Shown: positions 10,101 to 17,467 of the stretch, piece after piece
Layout: each line of letters begins with the position of its first letter
Numbering within the stretch: position 1 is the first letter of the stretch
DNA from: OLB6 sp964493635
GTDB taxonomy: Bacteria > Bacteroidota > Ignavibacteria > Kapaibacteriales > Kapaibacteriaceae
Assembly: GCA_964493635.1 (NCBI GenBank)
Contig: CAZBOW010000004.1
Location: forward strand, 1-64,000
Direction of reading: 5' to 3'
Length of the DNA stretch: 64,000 bases
Notes under the pieces: model-generated
The model's database searches: none
The model's input: only the letters and a program-made list of their open reading frames with translations
Told to the model about the DNA's origin: nothing
Position numbers and translations under genes: made by a program

Positions 10101-10650
10101 GTTTCTCACCCGGCAACTCGCCGACCTTGTCGAATCGGAGCGTACGCTCAACGAGACGATTGCCGAGATCAATCGGACGGCGCGGGAGAAGTTCACCTCC
10201 ACGTTCGAAGCCATTCGGACGAATTTCAAGGAGCTGTTCACCGTATTGTTCAGCCAAGACGACGAAGCCGACCTTCAGATGATTGAGGACTCCGATCAGG
10301 ATCCATTAGAAAGCAAGATCGAGATCATTGCCAAGCCACGTGGAAAGCGTCCGCACTCCATCGAGATGCTCTCCGGCGGTGAGAAGACGCTCACAGCCAT
10401 TGCGCTGCTCTTTGCGATCTATCTCGTCAAGCCAAGTCCGTTCTGTATCCTTGACGAGGTTGATGCGCCGCTTGATGATGCCAACATTGACCGATATCTG
10501 AAGATCATCCGGAAGTTCTCCGAGAACACGCAGTTCCTGATGATTACCCACAACAAGAAGACGATGGAGGCGGCCGACACTCTGTATGGTGTAACCATGG
10601 AGGAGCCGGCGGTTTCCAAGGTTGTTTCTGTTCAGCTCTCGAAAGGATGA
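7105..10650 (+). CDS. smc: Chromosome segregation protein SMC
   Basis: Structural maintenance of chromosomes ATPase that forms the condensin ring compacting and orienting newly replicated DNA. At 1181 residues it has the normal length. It has Walker A GPNGCGKT at 31-38, a long charged coiled coil to about 490, a globular hinge at about 500-660, a second coiled coil to about 1000, and a C-terminal ATPase lobe with the signature LSGGEK near 1088 and Walker B FCILDEVDAP near 1115. The ScpA and ScpB partners are not in this window. The stop codon lies within a 55-bp segment that appears again after the adjacent N-gap; this affects only sequence at and after the stop. Confidence 0.97.
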   Translation: MYLSRLEMVGFKSFAQKIDLSFNDGVTAIVGPNGCGKTNIVDAIRWVLGEQKTSMLRADSMDQVIFNGSKARKPLGMAEVSLTIENNKHILPTEYAQVVITRRLFRSGESQYLLNKTQCRLRDIVDLFMDTGMGADAYSVIELKMIETILSDKADERRHLFEEAAGVTKYKVRRKEAARKLEAAQRDIARVQDIVREVEKTVGSLARQAQKAKRHQELTTELREIDHLLFAFDYAEEWAALTQLQLHITDVRTRKEAAERHLAEREEAVSASEVAHTAAEAQLRQAQELENGVRSVLGEERQRLSVLEERIVATDRALERLQREHSESAEQRVSTEEELQSVIQRREVAQQEAQAAVEATDQRRERVAQEQQHVSEARSAVDQLREALARERQGLSERRSESDRLGVQMQGLQRRLRDVQVQQQQLEERRRSVADHIEREAADVPALEVALQAAEAALHQAEAEQQALRSEQESLQTRMDELREQTAHTSASLEFLVGLVDTTESSKFLMNTAEWTPSGEKLTLAEVLNTADDLRIAIEAALGSASRYFVVANRAEANAAIAALSKNNVGKATFLCRDAIPELPEPPAIPSGNGIIGWASELVDTDPTLRGAVRGILGRTVVVDSIDAAWSAVQQSSIDAAVTRTGEVVHRSGAVRGGSVSKTEGVRVGRRERIDQLRKEVEALREVMSTTDVRLSEVKSALAAIDLRQLGETVRRTAVARNERLQRLDALKGRLEDVLGQQQVLQTEHTGLVAEESSIRDAITAADATVAEQQARVTERETELQTSEQHLQAADALLMEARAMLRDAELVLVRLDGEVQTLHADEQRLRSQSTSIDQRRDQRAREEEDIRTRRAELEAERNAARTAVDSAQRDLTQAAAQREDAERIVRECSAATHQAIEDVRLQRKTVDAAHTELHEVDLKLNASTMRLENLQVRAIEELDIEIGDASTPPTELPVTERPREELRSEAQELRKKLTTMGNVNFLALEEHERENERFEFLTRQLADLVESERTLNETIAEINRTAREKFTSTFEAIRTNFKELFTVLFSQDDEADLQMIEDSDQDPLESKIEIIAKPRGKRPHSIEMLSGGEKTLTAIALLFAIYLVKPSPFCILDEVDAPLDDANIDRYLKIIRKFSENTQFLMITHNKKTMEAADTLYGVTMEEPAVSKVVSVQLSKG

Positions 10651-10807
10651 TCNNNNNNNNNNNNNNNNNNNNNNNNNNNNNNNNNNNNNNNNNNNNNNNN
10701 NNNNNNNNNNNNNNNNNNNNNNNNNNNNNNNNNNNNNNNNNNNNNNNNNNNNTGGAGGAGCCGGCGGTTTCCAAGGTTGTTTCTGTTCAGCTCTCGAAAG
10801 GATGATC
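10598..10807. other. Scaffold gap of 100 N flanked by identical 55-bp ends (assembly join)
   Basis: Bases 10653-10752 are N. The 55 bases before the gap (10598-10652) are identical to the 55 after it (10753-10807). This is the signature of two contigs that overlap by one k-mer and were joined with a placeholder. Removing the Ns and one copy gives a smc stop followed closely by the next ATG. Confidence 0.93.
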
Positions 10808-10811
10808 GACT

Positions 10812-11396
10812 ATGTCCATCACGACCATCATGACCAATGTAGCTCGTCACCTCTTTCTGCTTGCCGTGTGTACCATCCTCAGCGCAGCGCTGCCGTCAGC
10901 CGTTGTTGCTGCCGTTGTTGCTGCCGTTGTTGCTGACGACGATGCGCAAGAGGCGATCGTGATTCGTGATACGATCAGTGCTCCGTTTGGAACGGTGTGG
11001 TCGGCCATGGAAGAATCGATGGCGGAGTTGTCCTGCGGAAAGGCGCAGACCAATAAGATCACCGATCCCGAGGACGAGCTGGGCTTCTACAAGGGCATGT
11101 ACATCAGTGATTTCTGTATCCTCGCCACGGGCGAAGATTCCACACGTGATCACATGGAACAGTACGGTAAACTTCCGATGATCCGTGGTGGAATCTGGAT
11201 TACGGGTCGGGTTCAGTTCAAGGTGAACATTCGAGAAATCGGGGTGCGTCAAACGGTGCTGATCCTCCGAGCTGAACTCTCGGGCTTTGAACAGTTCATC
11301 ACCAATGCCGTCCACTTCTGGACGTCAAACGGACTGTTAGAGCGTAGGATGCACGAGGCAATTCTGGCAAAGGTTGCTGCCAAGCAGGATAACTAA
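10812..11396 (+). CDS. Secreted protein of unknown function
   Basis: A 194-residue product I do not recognise. The N-terminus is basic, then hydrophobic to about residue 41, ending in repeated AVV units and VADDD: a likely Sec signal peptide with cleavage near there. The mature part of about 150 residues has two Cys (in LSCGK and DFCIL), alternating hydrophobic strands, and a helix-like C-terminal segment (GLLERRMHEAILAKVAAK). The order of segments could fit a helix-grip/START-like fold, but no diagnostic motif supports that. It starts soon after smc once the assembly join is collapsed, and ends 7 bp before a convergent gene. Confidence 0.75.
   Translation: MSITTIMTNVARHLFLLAVCTILSAALPSAVVAAVVAAVVADDDAQEAIVIRDTISAPFGTVWSAMEESMAELSCGKAQTNKITDPEDELGFYKGMYISDFCILATGEDSTRDHMEQYGKLPMIRGGIWITGRVQFKVNIREIGVRQTVLILRAELSGFEQFITNAVHFWTSNGLLERRMHEAILAKVAAKQDN
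10901..10936 (+). repeat. 12-bp tandem repeat in a signal-peptide region
   Basis: Three CGTTGTTGCTGC units (the third ends in A). They encode AVV/AVVA repeats in the hydrophobic core of the signal peptide of the gene at 10812. Confidence 0.9.
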
Positions 11397-11403
11397 CACG
11401 CCG

Positions 11404-11637
11404 TTACGCTACGGGCATCAGCGTGTAGTTCGCTACTTTGATGTCGAATTCCATTCCCTGCTGATAGTGCTGCGCCATCGGTCCGTCGATGGGCTTCTCA
11501 ACGCGAATCGTCGCCCAACAGCCACCATGGAACTTTGTGACCGTTCCATGATAGAGTTCCGTGCCGTTCATTCCAACAAGGTACGTTTGGCCGGGAGTGA
11601 CGTCGTCGAGACTGCGTTTTTCGTGGGTGGGTTTCAT
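11404..11637 (-). CDS. Small protein of unknown function coupled to lysC
   Basis: A 77-residue product beginning MKPTHEKRSL. Its ATG overlaps the lysC stop as ATGA, so it is probably translated by reinitiation from the lysC message. It looks like a small all-beta domain (PGQTYLVGMNG, then LYHGTVTKFHGGCWATIRVE, then GMEFDIKVANYTLMPV), compatible with an SH3-like or KOW-like barrel, but I cannot name a family. Coupling to aspartate kinase suggests linked dosage rather than proving a shared role. Confidence 0.7.
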   Translation of the reverse strand: MKPTHEKRSLDDVTPGQTYLVGMNGTELYHGTVTKFHGGCWATIRVEKPIDGPMAQHYQQGMEFDIKVANYTLMPVA

Positions 11638-12848
11638 GTTGATGCGGACAGCTGATTGGAAAGATGAGGATGACGATCGGCAGCCTGAAGCATTGCCGTG
11701 TGGATCAACTGAAGCACGTGGGCTACCGAGCCCTCCCAAGGTTGTGGGATGGTGAGCTCCAGCCACTCGTCGTCATAACTGCTGGCAACACTGATGGGGA
11801 GGTCTGGGACCTGCTCCAGCAACCGTTGGAGCACCCCAATCCACTGTGGCACGGTAATGCACACCAGCGCGATGCGGTAGGGGGCTTCCGGTGTTGTGGG
11901 CTGGATGAGTGAAACAATCGGCCGTGTCGGCAACGTCCCGGACGACCCAATCTGTGCACCAATCACCGTCTGCTCTTCGACTGGTCCGTACAGGTTATGC
12001 ATCGTAATCGGGATACCAGCGCGTTCGGCCGGTTCGATCATGGTAGGGTAGAGGAGTTTCACGCCGTGCTGTGCTGCGATACGTGCCTGCTGAAACGACA
12101 GCGCCGGGCGCAATTCCGTATGAGATACCAGGTGCGGGTCGGCACTGCGTACACCAGCCACGTCCGTGACGATGATGATCTGCTCGGCCTGCATCATCAA
12201 TCCCGCGATGGTTGCCGTCAGGTTGGACGATTCCTTTCCCATGGTTGTCGTGATCCCGTCCTGGGTGGCCGCAACGTAGCCTTGGGTCACAACCCACGCT
12301 CCGGGACGAAGCAGGGGAACAACGATCCGGTGAAACTGCTCCTGCGTTTGATCAAGCAGGGGCGCGGCACCACCGTGATCGGGTGAGCTTACCATCCACG
12401 TGCGGGCGTCCACTTGAGAGCAGTGTACCTGGGCGTGGTGCAGCGCGGCCTGTACCAAAACAACGGCAAGGTCCTCGCCGTAGGCCATAATGCGATCCCG
12501 CGTGCGAGGCGAAAGATGTCGCGTGACGGCAACACTTCGCAGCACCGAGATCAGCTCCGAGATCAGCTCCGAGATCAGATGGAGGACGTTGTCCTGAATC
12601 TCGGGAGTCAGGTGTAACTCGTCCGCCAGGGAACGATGGGTCGCAACAATGGCCTCCACAATGCCGAAAGCCCCCTGCACATCCTGTTGCTGAGCCAATT
12701 CGGCCGCATCGGCCAGATCCTGCGTGGTTCTGTTGAGAGCACTTACCACAACAAGTCCTCCGGGCAGGGTGCCCAGCATCTCCGTCATGCGGCGGAAACT
12801 CTCTGCCGACGAGCCAAGTACGGCCCCACCAAACTTGATCACGACCAT
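11634..12848 (-). CDS. lysC: Aspartate kinase, divergent
   Basis: First enzyme of the lysine, threonine, methionine and diaminopimelate pathway, phosphorylating aspartate. The 404-residue protein starts MVVIKFGGAVLGS, a variant of the family KFGGTSVGS. Residues about 205-250 give GYVAATQDGITTTMGKESSN, where most relatives have a GRGGSD-type end. The kinase fold is followed by an ACT-like regulatory region (IALVCITVPQWIGVLQRLLE). A three-copy 12-bp repeat encodes LISELISELIS inside the kinase domain. The start is the ATG at 12848; 5 nt upstream is an exact TAnnTTTG element. The substitutions might alter substrate or feedback behaviour, but the family assignment looks secure. Confidence 0.85.
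   Translation of the reverse strand: MVVIKFGGAVLGSSAESFRRMTEMLGTLPGGLVVVSALNRTTQDLADAAELAQQQDVQGAFGIVEAIVATHRSLADELHLTPEIQDNVLHLISELISELISVLRSVAVTRHLSPRTRDRIMAYGEDLAVVLVQAALHHAQVHCSQVDARTWMVSSPDHGGAAPLLDQTQEQFHRIVVPLLRPGAWVVTQGYVAATQDGITTTMGKESSNLTATIAGLMMQAEQIIIVTDVAGVRSADPHLVSHTELRPALSFQQARIAAQHGVKLLYPTMIEPAERAGIPITMHNLYGPVEEQTVIGAQIGSSGTLPTRPIVSLIQPTTPEAPYRIALVCITVPQWIGVLQRLLEQVPDLPISVASSYDDEWLELTIPQPWEGSVAHVLQLIHTAMLQAADRHPHLSNQLSAST
12546..12581 (-). repeat. 12-bp tandem repeat inside lysC
   Basis: CGAGATCAGCTC twice, then CGAGATCAGATG. In frame it encodes repeated Leu-Ile-Ser-Glu units in the aspartate kinase. Confidence 0.9.
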
Positions 12849-12853
12849 AATCA

Positions 12854-12861
12854 CAAAGATA
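12854..12861 (-). promoter_or_regulatory. -7 element for lysC
   Basis: Minus strand TATCTTTG, an exact TAnnTTTG match ending 5 nt before the lysC ATG. It predicts a leaderless or nearly leaderless message. Confidence 0.5.
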
Positions 12862-12872
12862 CCCACTTGGCT

Positions 12873-12904
12873 CTTGCCCAATAGTAGCAAAGGCCGTATC
12901 TTTG
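12873..12904 (+). promoter_or_regulatory. Promoter for the DUF4295-like/rpmE/rpsR unit
   Basis: TATCTTTG at 12897-12904 (exact TAnnTTTG) with a CTTG at 12873-12876 at 20-nt spacing, close to the Bacteroidota TTTG-N19-TAnnTTTG arrangement. It is divergent from the lysC promoter. Confidence 0.6.
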
Positions 12905-12932
12905 TTGTTCGTATCGCAACTAAGGCACTACA

Positions 12933-13106
12933 ATGGCTAAACAGCAAACCTTCGGCGACAAGGGCAAGAAAAAAGCCGGATCGTCGCGTATCAGCGTGAA
13001 GGTCATCCGCGGCTTCCGTGGTGAAACCGGCACGGTGAAGTTCAAGGAACGGTTCGTCCAGGTGGATGAACTCGGCCAACTTGATAAAATGGATTTCAAC
13101 GGATAA
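12933..13106 (+). CDS. Small basic protein, DUF4295-like, in a ribosomal-protein cluster
   Basis: A 57-residue lysine-rich protein (MAKQQTFGDKGKKKAGSSRI...) whose pattern, a basic start then KVIRGFRG, G-x-VKFKERFVQVDEL, resembles the short DUF4295 proteins that sit beside bL28/bL33 in Bacteroidota. The resemblance is by eye only. It is followed 3 bp later by bL31 and then bS18, and is preceded by a good promoter, so a ribosome-associated role is likely. Function is not known for the family. Confidence 0.7.
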   Translation: MAKQQTFGDKGKKKAGSSRISVKVIRGFRGETGTVKFKERFVQVDELGQLDKMDFNG

Positions 13107-13109
13107 GCG

Positions 13110-13337
13110 ATGAAAAAAGGCATACACCCAGCGTACAAGACCGTCGATGTTGTTATGACCGATGGTAGCACCTTCCAAACGCGCTCCTGCTACAATGGTG
13201 AGCGTATGGTACTAGAGATCGACTCGAAGTCCCATCCGTTCTACACCGGCAAGCAGATGCTGCTGGATACCGCCGGTCGGGTAGACCGCTTTAATAAGCG
13301 CATGGCGAAGACACAAGCCGTGCGTGCCAAGAAGTAA
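13110..13337 (+). CDS. rpmE: Ribosomal protein bL31
   Basis: Large-subunit protein bridging the central protuberance to the small subunit. The 75 residues start MKKGIHPAYKTVDVVMTDG and contain DSKSHPFYTGKQ and GRVDRFNKR, the conserved bL31 segments. Only one Cys (RSCYNG) is present and the zinc-binding CxxC pair is absent, so this is the zinc-independent C-minus type. It starts 3 bp after the preceding stop. Confidence 0.95.
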   Translation: MKKGIHPAYKTVDVVMTDGSTFQTRSCYNGERMVLEIDSKSHPFYTGKQMLLDTAGRVDRFNKRMAKTQAVRAKK

Positions 13338-13360
13338 CTGACTTACTGAAGTAGACCATC

Positions 13361-13651
13361 ATGATGATGAATCAGCGTGGACCGATGCGTCCGCAAAACC
13401 CAAACACGATCAACTCGCCCTTCCGTCAGAAGAAGGCGCAGCCACGCAAGCGGAACAATCCGCTGAAGCAGTCACGGCTGATCGACTATTTGGACCCCAA
13501 ATTCCTTGGCCGTTTCACGAACGATCAGGGTAAAATCCTGCCTCGTCGTATTACGGGTGTAACAGCGCTCCAGCAGCGTCGCCTGACGCGTGCGATCAAG
13601 TACGCACGTCATCTGGCCCTGCTGCCGTTTGTTGCTCAGGATACACGATAA
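13361..13651 (+). CDS. rpsR: Ribosomal protein bS18
   Basis: Small-subunit protein at the platform next to bS6. The conserved core is in the C-terminal two thirds: RLIDYLDPKFLGRF, GKILPRRITG and RLTRAIKYARHLALLPF. At 96 residues it is longer than many bS18 proteins because of a basic, Pro/Asn-rich N-terminus. Three consecutive ATG codons begin the frame, so the exact start within 6 bases is uncertain. It is the last protein gene of the small translation cluster before tRNA-Gln. Confidence 0.95.
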   Translation: MMMNQRGPMRPQNPNTINSPFRQKKAQPRKRNNPLKQSRLIDYLDPKFLGRFTNDQGKILPRRITGVTALQQRRLTRAIKYARHLALLPFVAQDTR

Positions 13652-13668
13652 GACGTAGCCTTTCGGAT

Positions 13669-13740
13669 TGGGGCGTCGCCAAGTGGTAAGGCACCGGGTT
13701 TTGGTTCCGGCATTCGCAGGTTCGATCCCTGCCGCCCCAG
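13669..13740 (+). tRNA. tRNA-Gln (TTG)
   Basis: Acceptor strands TGGGGCG and CGCCCCA pair over 7 bp. The anticodon stem CCGGG/TCCGG encloses a loop with anticodon TTG, and the T-arm has GGTTCGATC. The discriminator is G and CCA is not encoded. It follows rpsR by 17 bp. Confidence 0.95.
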
Positions 13741-13759
13741 CTAACCACATGTCCATTAC

Positions 13760-14722
13760 GTGGAAACGAGCTTGAACTCTGAGGTGAAGATTGTAGCCGG
13801 GCGTTCGAATCGCGCAATTGCCGAACGGATTGCTCGAGCGACGCACCGAGAGCTTGCAGAGGTCACGATTCGCAACTTCAGTGATGGCGAACTGTGGGTG
13901 AAGTACGAGGAGAATGTTCGAGGCGTTGATTTGTACATCGTACAGTCGCTCTTCGCTCCCTCCGACAACCTCTTTGAATTGTTACTGTTGATCGACGCGG
14001 CAAAGCGGGCATCCGCACGTCGCATCACGGCCGTGATTCCGTACCTTGGATATGCGCGGCAAGATCGGAAGGACCAGCCGCGCGTGGCGATTACGGCAAA
14101 GCTGGTTGCCAATCTGCTAACACAGGCTGGTGCAAATCGCGTGATTACGATGGACATGCACACGCCTCAGCTCCAAGGGTTCTTTGATATTCCTGTTGAC
14201 CACCTCTATGCCTCAACGATTAGTATCGACGTGATCAAGGGGCTAGGGTTGACCAACGTTGCTGTGGCCAGTCCGGACGTCGGTGGCGTGAAGAACGCTC
14301 GAACCTACGCCAAGATGCTCGGTGATGGGGTGGACCTGGTGGTGGTTGACAAACGCAGGCCAAAGCACAACGTCGCCGAAGTGATGAACATTATCGGCGA
14401 TGTGGCAGGAAAGAACATCTTGGTGGTTGACGATCTGATCGATACCGGTTCAACCTTCGTAAAGTGTGCAGAGGCAATCAAGGATCGCGGTGCAGCATCC
14501 GTTGTTGGAGTGTGTACGCATCCTGTGTTCAGCGGTAAGGCCGTAGAGTTGATTTCAACATCGGAGGCGATTTCGAAGCTGTTCGTGACGGACACGATCC
14601 CGCTTCGGGACCACTATCCCAACATTGAAGTGATAAGCGTTGCGCCGCTGTTTGCGGAGGCAATCGTTCGTACACATGAAAATCAGTCGATTAGTTCTCT
14701 CTTCGAGAAGATCGAAGGGTGA
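13760..14722 (+). CDS. prs: Ribose-phosphate pyrophosphokinase
   Basis: Makes PRPP from ribose 5-phosphate and ATP for purine, pyrimidine, His, Trp and NAD synthesis. The 320-residue product has the conserved FSDGE, PYLGYARQDRKDQPR flexible loop, the TMDMHTPQLQGFF segment and the PRPP-binding loop VVDDLIDTGST at about 222-232. The frame begins at a GTG (13760), giving METSLNSEVKIVAGRSNRAI. It lies just downstream of tRNA-Gln and upstream of rplY, a common bacterial pairing. Confidence 0.97.
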   Translation: METSLNSEVKIVAGRSNRAIAERIARATHRELAEVTIRNFSDGELWVKYEENVRGVDLYIVQSLFAPSDNLFELLLLIDAAKRASARRITAVIPYLGYARQDRKDQPRVAITAKLVANLLTQAGANRVITMDMHTPQLQGFFDIPVDHLYASTISIDVIKGLGLTNVAVASPDVGGVKNARTYAKMLGDGVDLVVVDKRRPKHNVAEVMNIIGDVAGKNILVVDDLIDTGSTFVKCAEAIKDRGAASVVGVCTHPVFSGKAVELISTSEAISKLFVTDTIPLRDHYPNIEVISVAPLFAEAIVRTHENQSISSLFEKIEG

Positions 14723-14754
14723 CCGTCACAACGTTACTACGGTAGGTGAACATC

Positions 14755-15324
14755 ATGAGCGACATTACAATCAAGGCCAGCAAGCGCACTCCGGGTAAGG
14801 CAGAAGCCAAGGCTCTTCGCCGCAATGGCACGATCCCGGGTGTGTACTATGCCAAGGGACAGGACCCGGTACACTTTTCAGTTCCGGCATTGGACCTTCG
14901 CGATGTGGTCTATACCGCGGAAGCCAAGGTGATCAACCTCCAGGTAGATGGCGCTGGCTCGAAGACGGCGATCCTGAAGGACGTTACCTTCGATCCGATT
15001 AGCGACAGCATCCTGCACATCGACCTGTTAGGTATCACCGCAGGACAATCGCTGCAAATGGAGATCCCACTGCACCTTGTGGGCAACTCTGTGGGTGTGC
15101 GTGGTGGCGGTGTGGTGGAGCACGTGATGCACAAGGCTCACGTGAAAGTTGATCCAACCAAGATGCCAGAGCATATCGACGTGGACATTTCGCACCTTGA
15201 TATCGGAGCGTCGATCCACGTGAGCGACTTAACCTTCCCTGGTGTAGAGTTCTTGGACCGTCCGGAAGCTGTGGTGGTTGCCTGCCATGCTCCGAAGGTC
15301 AAGGGCGGCGAAGCCGCATCGTAA
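14755..15324 (+). CDS. rplY: Ribosomal protein bL25, long (CTC) form
   Basis: 5S rRNA-binding protein of the large subunit. The 189 residues comprise the N-terminal L25 domain (KASKRTPGKAEAKALRRNG, then IPGVYY) and the C-terminal beta domain of the general-stress CTC form (VGVRGGGVVEHVMH, then PEHIDVDISHLDIG). The ATG at 14755 is preferred over an in-frame GTG 9 bp upstream because it places a purine-rich GGTAGG ahead of the start. It sits 32 bp after prs. Confidence 0.94.
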   Translation: MSDITIKASKRTPGKAEAKALRRNGTIPGVYYAKGQDPVHFSVPALDLRDVVYTAEAKVINLQVDGAGSKTAILKDVTFDPISDSILHIDLLGITAGQSLQMEIPLHLVGNSVGVRGGGVVEHVMHKAHVKVDPTKMPEHIDVDISHLDIGASIHVSDLTFPGVEFLDRPEAVVVACHAPKVKGGEAAS

Positions 15325-15326
15325 TC

Positions 15327-15369
15327 CGCAGTAGCGTACTACCGCAGTAGCGTAAACCGCACTACTACG
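15327..15369. repeat. Short direct repeats in the rplY/ispG convergent spacer
   Basis: CCGCAGTAGCGTA occurs twice (15327 and about 15343), followed by a related CCGCACTACTACGC. AGCGTA and TACGCT can pair, so the segment might work as a weak bidirectional terminator, but there is no T-run. Confidence 0.5.
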
Positions 15370-15374
15370 CTCAG

Positions 15375-17467
15375 CTATTCCCCGCGCTCAATCCAGCGCC
15401 CATCTTCGCGTATCACGTTGATCAACGCATCAACGGCGTCGGAGGTGGGCACTGCTCGTTGTACGATGGTCTGACCGCGATACAGCGTGATTTTTCCGGG
15501 GCCGGAACCAACGTATCCATAGTCGGCATCGGCCATCTCGCCCGGGCCATTTACAATGCACCCCATGATGCCGATCTTGACTCCCTTGAGGTGATCGGTG
15601 TGGGACCGAATGCGTGCTGTTGTTTCCTGCAGATCAAACAGTGTGCGGCCGCACGAAGGACAGCTAATGTACTCGGTCTTCGTCATCCGAAGGCGGGTAG
15701 CCTGCAAGATTCCGAACGAGAGTGTTGTACTCCATGAAAGGCGTTGGTAGGGGTCAACCGTGGGATCGGTACAGCGAAGGAGCACGCCGTCGCCGAAGCC
15801 GTCGGCCAAGATCGATCCCACGTCCGTACATGCCTGCAATAGTGATTGTTCAAGGGATCGATGATCATGACAGCCAGCATAGGACGAGGCCACGATGACG
15901 GGCAACGTACATTCAGCGGTGCGCATCATGCGGAACATGTCGCGGAATGCACGGTAGGGGAGATCACCATCGGCTTCAACAAGAAGAATAGTAGACGAGC
16001 AATGCTGCACACGTGCGATCCATGTGGGGGTGATCTCCGAGATCGTCGTATGGATCACATTCAGGACCGGATGACGGTCCTCCTGCGCTGTGGAGAGCAG
16101 ATCTTCCGCCGTCCACACGGGAACCCGATACAGCTTCTCGCTACCGGATGTCCACACGCGGGAATCCACGAGTTGGCGTATCCCGGATGGCGGCATGAAG
16201 GGCAGAGGCTGATCGCCCACCAAAATGAACTCTGCCGCTTGATCGGTCATTGTCCACTTGTCTGTCAGTGGATCATACAGGTGACCGATACCGGCAAGAT
16301 TCGAGGGTTCGGTGATGGGAATGCCTCGGAGGTCAGCGATGACGCGCGGTACATGCTCTCCCCCGACGACACTCACGGCTGTGCTGCGGTGGCGCGCGTA
16401 ATGTANNNNNNNNNNNNNNNNNNNNNNNNNNNNNNNNNNNNNNNNNNNNNNNNNNNNNNNNNNNNNNNNNNNNNNNNNNNNNNNNNNNNNNNNNNNNNNN
16501 NNNNNACATGCTCTCCCCCGACGACACTCACGGCTGTGCTGCGGTGGCGCGCGTAATGTATGGTAATCGGCTGATCGGATGTTGTCGTGGACGTCCTACC
16601 GCCCCCTCTTGGGCCGTGCGGGTCGTATCGAGCGGCAAGGGCACGAGCTACGGGCAGCTCGGCTTCCGGTTCCTCGGTGAGTGACACACGAATGGTATCG
16701 CCCAGGCCATCTTCGAGGAGTGTGCCAATACCCACCGCACTTTTTACTCGACCATCATCGCCGTCACCGGCCTCGGTAACCCCCAAGTGAAGGGGATAGG
16801 GCGGTAGCCCCTCGGCTTCGAGTTGCTGCACCAGAAGGCGGTAGGCCTCGATCATGACGATCGGATTACTCGACTTCATCGACAGTACGATGTTGTGGAA
16901 GCGCTCATCGGCTGCTATGCGCAGGAACTCCAAGGCACTTTCCACCATGCCGGCAGGATTATCACCGTATCGATTCACGATACGGTCGCTGAGCGAACCA
17001 TGGTTGGTTCCAATGCGCAGCGCCGTACCGTACTCCGCACAGATGCGCAAGAGCGGCAGAAAGCGCTCACGCACGCGCTCCAGCTCGGCGTTGTAGGCGG
17101 CATCATCGTATTCGACAACCTCGAACTTCTTTTTGTCGATGTAGTTGCCAGGATTGATGCGCACCTTCTCAACGATGCGGGCAGCGATCTCGGCAGCGTT
17201 TGGCGTATAGTGAATGTCGGCAACCAAGGGAGTGGTATAGCCACGTGACCGTAGCTGCGAGCGGATGGCTTCCAGGTTTAGAGCCTCTCTCTGGGAGGGG
17301 GCTGTGATACGCACCAATTCGCAGCCAGCTTCAATCATACGAATGGATTGCGCCACCGTCGCCTGCGTGTCCATTGTATCGGTCGTGGTCATCGACTGGA
17401 TGCGGATCGGATAGTTCGATCCCATCATGAGGTCGCCAATGCGAACATCAACGGTGGTACGCCTCAT
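15375..17467 (-). CDS. ispG: 4-hydroxy-3-methylbut-2-enyl diphosphate synthase IspG, long form, interrupted by an assembly join
   Basis: Fe-S enzyme of the MEP isoprenoid pathway. The minus-strand frame begins MRRTTVDVRIGDLMMGSNYP with the family GSNYPIRIQSMTTTDT start, and continues through an N-terminal TIM barrel (LVADIHY, RIGTNHGSLSDR, SMKSSNP, HLGVTEAGDGDDGRVKSA). The C-terminal part has CPSCGRTLFDL and GIMGCIVNGPGEM, which supply the 4Fe-4S cysteines. Deleting the 100 N and one 55-bp duplicate gives one uninterrupted 645-residue frame. That length, with a central insert between barrel and Fe-S domain, matches the long IspG of Bacteroidota, Chlamydiae and plants. The gene is therefore intact, not broken. 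The ATG overlaps the rhomboid stop. Confidence 0.93.
16351..16560. other. Scaffold gap of 100 N flanked by identical 55-bp ends (assembly join)
   Basis: Bases 16406-16505 are N; 16351-16405 and 16506-16560 are identical. Collapsing them restores the ispG reading frame, which shows that no sequence is missing. Confidence 0.95.

Noticed and set aside
10598..10807. Genuine 55-bp duplication beside smc
   Set aside because: Copies are exactly 55 bp, identical, and separated only by 100 N, as in an unmerged contig overlap; the same is seen at 16351-16560.
15375..16376. ispG as two separate genes or a pseudogene
   Set aside because: Collapsing the duplicated contig ends gives one intact 645-residue frame.
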